This document shows, piece by piece, positions 42,936-49,681 of a DNA stretch of 49,681 nt (positions are counted from its first letter, which is position 1; each line of letters begins with the position of its first letter). A program made the position numbers and the translations under genes. Source of the DNA: JAWXUK01 sp044432725 (GTDB lineage: Bacteria; Bacillota; Clostridia; Oscillospirales; Oscillospiraceae). The stretch lies in the NCBI GenBank assembly GCA_044432725.1, contig JAWXUL010000019.1:1-49681 (forward strand), read 5' to 3'. A model generated the notes under the pieces. That model was not told the origin of the DNA. It did not search any database and worked only from the letters and a program-made list of their open reading frames with translations.

Positions 42936-43880
42936 ATGGCATACACCATTGCATCCCTGTTCGCTGGCATGGGTGGCATTGATATCGCCTTTGAACAGGC
43001 TGGATTTCATATAGTTTGGGCGAACGAGGTTAATTCGGCTGCCTGTCGTACCTTCCGTTACAATTTTGGGCACGACTTTCTGGTGGAAGGGGATATTAAA
43101 AGAATAAATCATTCCACGATCCCTGATTTTGATGTGCTAGTGGCTGGGTTCCCCTGTCAACCTTTTTCCATCGGTGGGAAACAACGTGGTTTTCACGATG
43201 CCAGAGGTACACTCTTCTTTGAGATAGCGAGAGTTCTTGCTGAAAAACAACCCCCAGTGGTTTTCTTGGAAAATGTGGCGAATCTGCTAGAACACGATAA
43301 CGGCAGAACTTTTTTGGTGATTTACAACACTTTGGTGGAACTTGGGTACATTCTCAAGTATCATGTGATGAATGCTACAGAATATGGAAATCTTCCACAG
43401 CCAAGAAATCGTATTTTTTTAGTGGCTTTTCAGGACTTTGCTCAAAGTAAACGGTTTTCCTTTCCAGAGCCAGTTCCTCTCACCTGTACCTTAGATGACA
43501 TCGTTCATCGCAGTGAAAAAAAGCCTGATATCTACTATTTTAAGGAAAATCACCCGTGGTATGCTCGACTTCACGCAAATGCTAACGATAGAAATTATAT
43601 TTACCATATCAAAGACAGGGGACTGTTGAAGGTTAGGAATCGGTGGTGTCCTGTGTTGACGGCAAATATGGGGACATATCTGGACCGTGTGCCTGTGGTG
43701 AAAGATGATTTTGGATTTCGGAAATTGACTTTGCGAGAATGTTTAGATTTTCAAGGGTTTCCACAGAAATTTTACTTCCCAAATTCCATCGGTATCGGTG
43801 ACACGTATCGGCAAATCGGAAATAGTGTGGCTGTGACTGTGATTAAGAGGATTGCTGAGAGGGTGTGGGGGAGTTTTTGA
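42936..43880 (+). CDS. DNA (cytosine-5-)-methyltransferase, third of three
   Basis: 314 residues from ATG 42936, which follows GGGAGGAACG; an earlier ATG at 42894 lies inside the nuclease gene without a binding site. It has SLFAGMGGID, GFPCQPFS (Cys74), FLENVANL, PQPRNRIFLVA and GNSVAVTVI. It follows the nuclease gene by 22 bp, so it is probably co-transcribed with it. Having three m5C enzymes in one cluster is uncommon. Confidence 0.92.
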   Translation: MAYTIASLFAGMGGIDIAFEQAGFHIVWANEVNSAACRTFRYNFGHDFLVEGDIKRINHSTIPDFDVLVAGFPCQPFSIGGKQRGFHDARGTLFFEIARVLAEKQPPVVFLENVANLLEHDNGRTFLVIYNTLVELGYILKYHVMNATEYGNLPQPRNRIFLVAFQDFAQSKRFSFPEPVPLTCTLDDIVHRSEKKPDIYYFKENHPWYARLHANANDRNYIYHIKDRGLLKVRNRWCPVLTANMGTYLDRVPVVKDDFGFRKLTLRECLDFQGFPQKFYFPNSIGIGDTYRQIGNSVAVTVIKRIAERVWGSF

Positions 43881-43895
43881 TGAACATTTCAACAA

Positions 43896-43934
43896 ACAAA
43901 ACGGTATTTCCCTTTCAGAAAACACCGTTTTGTG
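43896..43934. terminator. Bidirectional intrinsic terminator
   Basis: CAAAACGGT...ACCGTTTTG with an inner TTT/AAA pairing, between the convergent methyltransferase and reverse transcriptase genes. Confidence 0.75.
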
Positions 43935-43937
43935 CAA

Positions 43938-46900
43938 TTACCCCTTCTCATCATCCTGTACTTCTGACAAAGGTACTTTTAAACATCCAGCTATTTTTTC
44001 TTTCACCTTTTGATGGTCAAAGTGAGGTGGGGTGGGTTTAAATCGACCATCCTCTTTTTGTAAATAATAATCTTTTTTCTGAAAATCTCTTAATCCTTGA
44101 ATATCTATTTCGCCTATTAAGATACTTGAATTGGTTCCCCCTTTTACTTGCACTAAATTTTGTTTTTCACTTTTGGTAGGTTGCGTAATTCTACTATCTC
44201 CGTATTCGGACATATTTACTTGTATACAATAACAGTGCATATCTCGTGCTGACGATTCTATAATATTACTATAGTAATTTATGTCAGAATTCCATTCAGT
44301 GGCTACCAAAGCATCAATATATGAATTGAATAAAGTCCGACTTTCAACGGAGGCTAGTTCGAAGCAACAATAGGGGGAAAACCAAAAATTATTCCAACAG
44401 AAAAGGTCGAAACAGTTGCCCTCTACAAAATTATGCTGGTATCCTAGGATTTTTTTCTTTTCAGCTGGTGAAAAGAACACTTTGTTCCTTAAATTGATAT
44501 GAGCATTCGCATAATGATTTCCAGAAGTGTATGGAAGAATAGTTGCTGTAAGATTTAGGAAGTTCTTTGTATCAAATGTCGTTTTTGTTGATGTTGCAAC
44601 ATGTTCAATTCCTGTAATAATGAGTATTTGGTGTTTGGCGGCTGTTCTAGCTAATAACGGTAACCATTCGTAGGGTAAAAACAATTCAGGTAAAACAAGC
44701 ATATCAACTTTTTCCTGAATTGCTTCATTTATAATTTTTCTGAATATGGAATACCTTTTTTGACTCCTTAAGGCTTTTCCTTCTAGAACAGAGATAAAAG
44801 AGCCTATCCCCAAACTTGTATTAGCTAGAGCTATTTTTACCTTAGATAGTGTTCTTCCATCTATGGAAGTTTTTGTAAAGAACACTTTTGATCTATCACT
44901 TATTGAGTTTTGTTCAAATTGATATTCATCTATAACCTTTGATGTTTCAAAAGAAACCGAGTTTGTGGTAGTTGAGCTTTTATCTGTTATATTGTAATTG
45001 TATTGCTCGTATAGTTTCTCTATTTTCGGGAAAATATGAAAATCAATTTCGCTATCAGCTGTATTTCCTTTGATTTTTTGTGTGTAAACCATGTATTCAA
45101 TATCCATTAAAGAAACATGATATGGTGAAAACAGATATACATTCCCACTATCTAAAATTTCGGTTTCCTTTGTAATATTACGAGTGAAGTCTTCAAAATC
45201 AGTTAAACTAACTGGTTTTTCATTTGAAAACAGGAAATTGTCTGCAATTAAAACATCAACAAGAACAGGTGTAGCATATTTATTTATCATTCTGGTCTTA
45301 CAATACGCTTCTTGTAAATTAGTTTCTAGTAGTACCCATCCTGCTGTTTCAAATAGTTTTTTGTACAATATATCTAACAACAAGCTCATTTCTTTAGACC
45401 ACAGTAGAGCTGTTGTTCTGTGAAGAGCAGAAAGGTAAAAGCGTGCTAATGTTGTGGTCATTTGGTGATAGTCAATAAATTCCTCATCTTCAGCAACAAT
45501 ATTTTTTAAATATTCCAGTGCATCAATAACTGATTGGGAAAATTTTTCTACTAAATCTAGACGACCATTTTCGATAAAAATTTGTAAAATACGCTCCCAA
45601 TATAAATAATACTCGATTATAATATTACGAGTGAATAACACAAGTAATTTCCTTTCAACTTTCGCTTCTTTTTTGTCTGATATTAGCTTCGTAATTTGAG
45701 ATAATTTTCCAAGGAATTTCGAGAAGTTAAAGCGATTTATATTGACATCTTTAAGTTGAGAAAATTGATTGATGCTTGAGTGTTCTGCTCGTTCCACTTG
45801 GTAAATTTTAGAAAAGTCTTGATGTAAAATCACATCATCACACTCTGGCAAATAACGGAATTCACTTTTATTTTCGTAAAGCTGTTGAATGAAGATACCT
45901 AGCATAGGGTTCAATTGACCTGCCTTAAAGTAATAACACCTTGTTTTTTCAGTTTGTAGTGTCAAGTCCACACTCACATTCTCATTTGGCAAATAACAAG
46001 GGTTTATAACGTATTGTTCACTATCTTTTTGTGAAATTGTTAGTAAAGGCTTATTATCGGGACATAGTTTACTACAATCATGCAGTAACAAGCTTAACAC
46101 ATTTTGGATGGTACAATTATTAGCTTCTAGTAATGATGAAATTTCACTTATTGGGTCAACTTTTTCAACAATAAAAATATCATCAACATAGCGTCCATAA
46201 TATAGTGGATTCCACTTATCTATTATCGCCTTATCAAATTTCTCCAAATACCAATTGGAGAGAATATTGGAAGGGTAAAATCCAATTGGTAAACAGCAAA
46301 TACTAGGTTTGAAATTTGTTTGTTCATGAGTGATTTTCTGTAGTATTTCAGAGTATTTTTCTAGCACTTGATGCATTAGGTGATTTACTCGCTTTACACC
46401 AACTAAGAATTCATCTAATACAGAAGGATTTTGAAGAATTTTGTAATCATCAAAAAAATCATCGAAATTTGATGCAGTAAAATAAGTATGGTAGAAAAAG
46501 CGAGTAATATCCATGGTAACGATGAGAACATTTTTGTTTTCTTCTAAATGTTGCTCTGCGAGTTTTAGTCCACTATCTCTCCATTTTTCATATTGTAAGA
46601 AATATTCCTTCATAAGATAAGGTGAGTAGGTTGGCTCATTGTTTTCGTGCACAGAGGATTTCAATCTATTTCCATGTATATTCTTAGGCATTTTGTTGTC
46701 TAAATTAACACCAATTGTAACGACCCAAAAAACACTTAATATTTGCAGTGGCACATTAGATGTGAACATATGTTGTGTAGCATCTACTTTGAAATCACTA
46801 GTAGGATTATTATAAACTATATTTTCGTTAGAACTACTTAAATTGCTGATTTTTTTAGGAAATGTTAGAACCTCAATAGAATTCAACTGCTCACTAACAT

Positions 46901-47102
46901 ATTGCTCCCATACTTCCTCGGATCCTGTTAATTTCTCAAATATTTTAGTTAATTTTTTATCTATAACATTTCCACCCAATTGATCCACTTCGTAAGCTAC
47001 AACTTTATCCCTATTTATAAGTTGTGTTTTATCAAAGTATAGGCTACTTTTTAGCTTCTTGAACGAGATTTCTAGGTATTGATGAAGCATATCCTTTGGC
47101 AT
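43938..47102 (-). CDS. DRT1-type defence reverse transcriptase fused to a nitrilase domain
   Basis: 1054 residues. The reverse transcriptase part (about 110-500) shows motif A with Asp198 (VTMDITRFFY), LPIGFYPSNILSNWYL at 271-286 and the catalytic YVDD at 305-308. A long helical region follows (about 500-740). A carbon-nitrogen hydrolase domain (about 755-1020) has Glu806 in VLPELFLPYEW, a Lys near 874 and a Cys at 912 or 913 in SPYCCFELAS. This RT-nitrilase fusion is the hallmark of UG1/DRT class 1 anti-phage systems. The ATG is preceded by AAGGAGG. As known for the class, it acts as a single gene; the product of the reverse transcription is not visible here. Confidence 0.92.
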   Translation of the reverse strand: MPKDMLHQYLEISFKKLKSSLYFDKTQLINRDKVVAYEVDQLGGNVIDKKLTKIFEKLTGSEEVWEQYVSEQLNSIEVLTFPKKISNLSSSNENIVYNNPTSDFKVDATQHMFTSNVPLQILSVFWVVTIGVNLDNKMPKNIHGNRLKSSVHENNEPTYSPYLMKEYFLQYEKWRDSGLKLAEQHLEENKNVLIVTMDITRFFYHTYFTASNFDDFFDDYKILQNPSVLDEFLVGVKRVNHLMHQVLEKYSEILQKITHEQTNFKPSICCLPIGFYPSNILSNWYLEKFDKAIIDKWNPLYYGRYVDDIFIVEKVDPISEISSLLEANNCTIQNVLSLLLHDCSKLCPDNKPLLTISQKDSEQYVINPCYLPNENVSVDLTLQTEKTRCYYFKAGQLNPMLGIFIQQLYENKSEFRYLPECDDVILHQDFSKIYQVERAEHSSINQFSQLKDVNINRFNFSKFLGKLSQITKLISDKKEAKVERKLLVLFTRNIIIEYYLYWERILQIFIENGRLDLVEKFSQSVIDALEYLKNIVAEDEEFIDYHQMTTTLARFYLSALHRTTALLWSKEMSLLLDILYKKLFETAGWVLLETNLQEAYCKTRMINKYATPVLVDVLIADNFLFSNEKPVSLTDFEDFTRNITKETEILDSGNVYLFSPYHVSLMDIEYMVYTQKIKGNTADSEIDFHIFPKIEKLYEQYNYNITDKSSTTTNSVSFETSKVIDEYQFEQNSISDRSKVFFTKTSIDGRTLSKVKIALANTSLGIGSFISVLEGKALRSQKRYSIFRKIINEAIQEKVDMLVLPELFLPYEWLPLLARTAAKHQILIITGIEHVATSTKTTFDTKNFLNLTATILPYTSGNHYANAHINLRNKVFFSPAEKKKILGYQHNFVEGNCFDLFCWNNFWFSPYCCFELASVESRTLFNSYIDALVATEWNSDINYYSNIIESSARDMHCYCIQVNMSEYGDSRITQPTKSEKQNLVQVKGGTNSSILIGEIDIQGLRDFQKKDYYLQKEDGRFKPTPPHFDHQKVKEKIAGCLKVPLSEVQDDEKG

Positions 47103-47194
47103 ATTCTAAACCTCCTTAGTGACTAAGTGTCAGATTAAAAGCTTCTGCGTAATCACGGTTTACATACTGCTAACTAAAAAAAACTATTTTCTTA

Positions 47195-47223
47195 ATTATA
47201 CACTATAATTACAAAATTTGCAA
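47195..47223 (-). promoter_or_regulatory. Promoter of the reverse transcriptase gene
   Basis: On the minus strand, TTGCAA (47223-47218), 17 bp, TATAAT (47200-47195), about 93 bp upstream of the ATG at 47102. Just upstream, ACACACTT/AAGTGTGT near 47255-47290 forms a hairpin that may end transcripts coming from spoVT. Confidence 0.75.
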
Positions 47224-47347
47224 GCCGTATCTTATAATATTTTAAGTTATGACAAAAACACACTTGTTTCGTAAAAAATAAGTGTGTAAATGCAGTTCTA
47301 CATACGTTCCGATAACATTAAGTACCCTCTCACAAATCCATCTCTCA

Positions 47348-47363
47348 GTGTCAATGTCGTCAG
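47348..47363. repeat. Inner attachment arm, right
   Basis: GTGTCAATGTCGTCAG, inverted partner of 29956-29971, directly adjoining the core. Confidence 0.8.
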
Positions 47364-47377
47364 CAAAGGGTCGCCCT
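47364..47377. repeat. Attachment site core, right junction
   Basis: CAAAGGGTCGCCCT, identical to 29940-29953, at the GDPL codons of the spoVT 5' part. Confidence 0.9.
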
Positions 47378-47519
47378 CACGAATTCGCATGGTTCTACGA
47401 ATTTCTTTCGGGATAACCACTCTACCTAAATCGTCGATACGACGGACAATTCCTGTTGCTTTCATTGTCAAACCTCCATATATTTCCTGAAAATTATGAT
47501 TTATGAGGAAATCTATGGC

Positions 47520-47549
47520 TAGTATTTGCGATAATGGGGAAAATATGCA
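47520..47549 (-). promoter_or_regulatory. Possible sigma-G (forespore) promoter of spoVT
   Basis: On the minus strand, TGCATA (47549-47544), 17 bp, AATACTA (47526-47520). Sigma-G promoters have GHATR-type -35 and CATnnTA-type -10 elements; the -10 differs at its first base. It would start transcription about 48 nt before the ATG. SpoVT is a sigma-G target in Bacillus. Confidence 0.5.
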
Positions 47550-47632
47550 AGTAGTGGAAAAGTGTGATTTTCCAGTATTTTCTTCTGTTTTTTGTGCATT
47601 CTGCTAAAAATATAAAACTTTCCTTTTTGTTA

Positions 47633-47661
47633 TTGACACACTCTATAGATACACATATAAT
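47633..47661 (+). promoter_or_regulatory. Consensus sigma-A promoter for the LRR protein gene
   Basis: TTGACA at 47633-47638, 17 bp, TATAAT at 47656-47661, 56 bp before the ATG. Confidence 0.9.
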
Positions 47662-47716
47662 GGAACTTGTCATTTTATAGAGAAAATACCAAAATCCAAC
47701 AAAAAGGGAGAAAATA

Positions 47717-48805
47717 ATGAGAAAAATAATACGAAAAGCCATGCTACTATGTATGATGTGCAGTTTCTGCATGGGGACAGCATTGGCGGATTGGGAGATT
47801 GAAGCGGAAACGGGATCTCTAAAAGGACTTCCAGACGTTATCACAGCAGAATTAGTGATACCAGAAACTGTCAGTGGTATCACAATTCGTCAAGTTACGA
47901 TGTATGATTCTGAGGAAGCCAGTGAGATTGTCACTTCCATTGTATTCCCAGACACCATAGAGGGAATTTTTGGTTTTAAAAATTTATATAATCTTGAATC
48001 AGTTACATTTCCTGAGGGACTTCAACGGTTAGGAGGCTTTGAAGGTGCCAATTCTTTGACGGAAGTGGTCTTACCAAACAGTCTAAAAGAAATTGGTCTT
48101 TTTGACAGATGTGAAAATCTAAGTTCTGTCACCTTACCAGAAGGCTTGGAAAAGATGCATTATGCTTTTAGGGGCTGTCCTAGCTTAACCTCTATCAAGA
48201 TACCAGATTCCGTGTCATATATGACTGATTCACTTCAGAATAATTCATTTTATGGTTCTCCGATTGATTCTGCGATTGAAGAACTGATTTTACCTGCAAA
48301 TTACAAAATCAATTATGATGAAAATTCTATTCACGCAGTACAGAATATGTCCAATTTGACTAGTGTAGTATTTCCAGATACTTTCCAAGGAGAAGTGGTT
48401 TTAGGAAGTGGTGTACCAAATCTCACCAAGGTCTATATTCCAGGTGGTGTCAGTTCCGCTGAAATAAGTGGTGGTTCTACCCCCAAAGAAGAGTACGAAG
48501 GAAAAGGGGCTTCCTTGGTCATTGAATCCTATGACAACACCCCAGGGCATTATTTGGCTGTTAATAACGGATTTACCTATGTTTCTCTGGGAGAATGGGT
48601 AGAACCAGCACCATATATGCCAGAAGCAAGTACTCCAAGCACTTCAACCCCAAGCACCTCCACCCCAAGTATAGGAACTTCCAGTTCTGGCAGTTCATCC
48701 TCTGCCGAAGAGGAAGGTAACAACACGATTACCCTCGCCATCATCGGTGGCGTGACCCTTGTCCTCTGTGTGGGCGTAGTTGCCTTTGTGATGAAAAAGA
48801 AATAA
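47717..48805 (+). CDS. BspA-type leucine-rich repeat surface protein
   Basis: 362 residues. A signal peptide (about 1-25, ending near TALAD) is followed by LRR_5-type repeats such as LESVTFPEGLQRLGGFEGAN and LSSVTLPEGLEKM (about 80-265). A Ser/Thr/Pro linker with a repeated STPSTSTPS unit (about 299-325) leads to one C-terminal transmembrane helix (about 337-358) and KKK. There is no LPxTG, so it is anchored by the helix. Such proteins often bind host or cell-surface ligands. AAAGGGAG precedes the ATG. It is divergent from spoVT. Confidence 0.88.
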   Translation: MRKIIRKAMLLCMMCSFCMGTALADWEIEAETGSLKGLPDVITAELVIPETVSGITIRQVTMYDSEEASEIVTSIVFPDTIEGIFGFKNLYNLESVTFPEGLQRLGGFEGANSLTEVVLPNSLKEIGLFDRCENLSSVTLPEGLEKMHYAFRGCPSLTSIKIPDSVSYMTDSLQNNSFYGSPIDSAIEELILPANYKINYDENSIHAVQNMSNLTSVVFPDTFQGEVVLGSGVPNLTKVYIPGGVSSAEISGGSTPKEEYEGKGASLVIESYDNTPGHYLAVNNGFTYVSLGEWVEPAPYMPEASTPSTSTPSTSTPSIGTSSSGSSSSAEEEGNNTITLAIIGGVTLVLCVGVVAFVMKKK

Positions 48806-49406
48806 TTTCCTCCCCCAAACAAGTTGTTTGGGGGATTTTTATAGGAATATGACAAAAACAGTCCTGTCCATGGTTATTCATCACCCCGATTGCCTCTAAA
48901 TAAGAGAAACAGGTGACTGTGCCCATGAATTTGAAGCCTCTTTTTTTCAAGTCTTTTGCCACTGTGTCAGACAAAGTATTGTGAGTGGTAACCCCATCAA
49001 AAGGGTAATATTGGACTTGATTGTCTGTAAAGTCCCAAATATATTGCGAAAAACTGCCAAATTCCTCCACTACTTCCAAAAAGCTTTTCGCATTTTGTAC
49101 GGTTGCAAGGATTTTCGCCTTGTTACGAATGATGTCCTGATTTTCCAGAAGTTCCATGATTTTTTCCTCTGAATAGGAAGCAATTTTTTCTGGATCAAAG
49201 TTGTCAAAGGCAAGACGGAACGCCTCTCTCTTTTTCAGGACAATCAGCCATGACAACCCACAGTGAAAGCTCTCTAAAAGAAACATTTCAAAGAGATATG
49301 GATCATCATAGGAGGCAACGCCCCATTCTTTGTCGTGATAATCCATGTAAAGCTGAGAGTTTTCGAGATTTTTCCATGGGCAACGTACTATATTTTGTGA
49401 AAGCAT
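48741..49406 (-). CDS. tag: DNA-3-methyladenine glycosylase I, with an odd C-terminal extension
   Basis: Removes 3-methyladenine from alkylated DNA. TagI features are RCPW (Cys9), YHDKEWG (His24), the catalytic-fold text EMFLLESFHCGLSW, and NNHGQDCF, which supplies the last His and Cys zinc ligands. Normal enzymes end shortly after this point (about 187 residues). Here the frame runs on for about 35 residues through the terminator hairpin and 65 bp into the end of the convergent LRR gene. A base change or frameshift near the stop, removing the normal end, is likely. The ATG at 49406 follows AAGGAG. Confidence 0.9.
   Translation of the reverse strand: MLSQNIVRCPWKNLENSQLYMDYHDKEWGVASYDDPYLFEMFLLESFHCGLSWLIVLKKREAFRLAFDNFDPEKIASYSEEKIMELLENQDIIRNKAKILATVQNAKSFLEVVEEFGSFSQYIWDFTDNQVQYYPFDGVTTHNTLSDTVAKDLKKRGFKFMGTVTCFSYLEAIGVMNNHGQDCFCHIPIKIPQTTCLGEEIISFSSQRQLRPHRGQGSRHR
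48812..48840. terminator. Intrinsic terminator after the LRR gene
   Basis: CCCCCAAAC, loop AAGTT, GTTTGGGGG, then ATTTTT. On the other strand the tag frame reads through it. Confidence 0.88.
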
Positions 49407-49520
49407 GAGAACTCCTTTTTTTGTGTCAATGTTATAATTTTACTGTTGATTTTATATATTATCATTGTATCATAGTAAGAGAATAAATGCAAGAGAAAAT
49501 TGTGGATATTCGCTACTTAT

Positions 49521-49550
49521 CTCCCCCACCAGCCGTAGCCAGTGGGGGAG
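49521..49550. other. GC-rich hairpin
   Basis: CTCCCCCAC...GTGGGGGAG, 9-bp stem, just downstream of the minus-strand gene ending at 49561. There is no clear T-tract, so it may be a weak terminator. Nothing else is recognised in 49407-49520, which is AT-rich. Confidence 0.55.
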
Positions 49551-49560
49551 TCATAATCAT

Positions 49561-49681
49561 TTACCTATCCCAATCATCCTCCTCTTCATAGTAAACTTCT
49601 TCATCTCTATCCTCATGGGATTCCTCATAATGTTCCTCTGCCACTCCGATTTCTCTTGGATAATGGTATTTGTCCAAAGAA
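49561..49681 (-). CDS. C-terminal end of an acidic protein (partial)
   Basis: The frame is open from the window edge and ends in TAA at 49561. The visible tail is very acidic (YHYPREIGVAEEHYEESHED, then EEVYYEEEDDWDR). It cannot be identified from 39 residues. Confidence 0.6.
   Translation of the reverse strand, partial: SLDKYHYPREIGVAEEHYEESHEDRDEEVYYEEEDDWDR

Larger units (their letters stand above)
29940..47377. mobile_element. 17.4-kb serine-integrase element inserted in spoVT, carrying a defence island
   Basis: Bounded by a 14-bp direct repeat. Genes run from the integrase at the left end to a reverse transcriptase at the right end. It carries TnpW-like, RepA-like ATPase, DUF6076-like and DUF6809-like genes common on Tn4451-type or related Clostridia elements, a repeat-rich noncoding region and several defence genes. 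I see no relaxase, conjugation or phage structural genes, so it is not a self-transmissible ICE or an intact prophage as far as can be seen. Confidence 0.9.
47298..47465 (-). pseudogene. spoVT: spoVT 5' part (AbrB DNA-binding half) with an element-encoded tail
   Basis: ATG at 47465 follows GGAGG. The first 34 residues, MKATGIVRRIDDLGRVVIPK through RIREGDPL, match SpoVT nearly residue for residue. After the 14-bp core the frame continues into the element for 21 residues (LTTLTLRDGFVRGYLMLSERM, given in parts as LTTLTL, RDGFVRGY, LMLSERM) and stops at 47298. The added LRDGFVRGY resembles the displaced DRDGGVIFKKY, so the AbrB hairpin might still fold. The GAF domain is lost while the element is present. 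Confidence 0.93.

Noticed and set aside
29940..47377. Intact prophage or conjugative element
   Set aside because: No capsid, terminase, portal, relaxase or type IV secretion genes are visible; only integrase, replication-like and defence genes.
47494..47883. 129-codon minus-strand frame over the LRR gene start
   Set aside because: It is antisense to a well-supported signal peptide and promoter, and has no binding site.
1..49681. tRNA or rRNA genes
   Set aside because: I saw no cloverleaf or rRNA-like conserved blocks in any intergenic region.

Overview
The window looks like a chromosome segment of an AT-rich, spore-forming Firmicute, most likely a Clostridia member from a gut-type habitat. 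Supporting signs are strong AGGAGG-type ribosome binding sites, TTGACA-N17-TATAAT promoters, a SpoVT sporulation regulator, an ABC importer with cytoplasmic uronate lyases, and many c-di-GMP proteins. I cannot name the genus.

Layout. (1) 1-2.4 kb: the end of a probable oligopeptide ABC transporter operon (solute-binding protein) and a small unknown gene. (2) 2.4-10.3 kb: a signalling block with two paralogous GGDEF/EAL proteins (probable c-di-GMP phosphodiesterases), one PAS-GGDEF diguanylate cyclase with an intact active site and I-site, and a methyl-accepting chemotaxis protein. (3) 10.7-12.3 kb: dihydrofolate reductase, an ArsC/Spx-like protein and a HbpS/UPF0303-type protein. (4) 12.4-28.1 kb: a minus-strand uronate-oligosaccharide locus. 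It holds an LplB/LplC-type importer with a large lipoprotein receptor and a UgpC/MsmK-type ATPase, four small four-helix membrane proteins around the ATPase, an ECF-like membrane protein, two heparinase II/III-fold lyases without signal peptides, a KdgF cupin and an SDR reductase. Upstream lies an operon of an Fe-S aldo/keto reductase and an IclR regulator. A shared palindrome built on AACGTCGTT lies downstream of both promoters and probably defines the local IclR regulon. The likely pathway is import of oligouronates, lytic cleavage inside the cell, KdgF-catalysed linearisation, then reduction.

(5) 29.5-47.5 kb: the main discovery. A 17.4-kb serine-integrase element splits the sporulation gene spoVT. 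The spoVT 5' part (34 codons) is at 47465-47364 and the 3' part (146 codons) is at 29939-29499, both on the minus strand. The junctions share a 14-bp direct repeat, CAAAGGGTCGCCCT, flanked inside the element by 16-bp inverted arms. Joining the halves restores an uninterrupted SpoVT of 180 residues. In the integrated state the integrase reading frame runs through the attachment site into the SpoVT GAF domain, making an integrase-SpoVT chimera, while the SpoVT DNA-binding half takes on the integrase's own 21-residue tail. The layout is that of developmental intervening elements such as skin in sigK.

The element cargo is a TnpW-like protein, a RepA-like ATPase, a DUF6076-like protein, a 1.6-kb noncoding region full of hairpins and repeats (candidate origin), a winged-helix protein and a defence island. 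The island holds a Hanks kinase with a small partner, a restriction-modification cluster with three m5C methyltransferases around a probable PD-(D/E)XK nuclease, and a DRT1-type reverse transcriptase-nitrilase fusion.

(6) 47.5-49.7 kb: host sequence resumes with a BspA-type leucine-rich repeat surface protein, DNA-3-methyladenine glycosylase I and the acidic end of an unknown gene.
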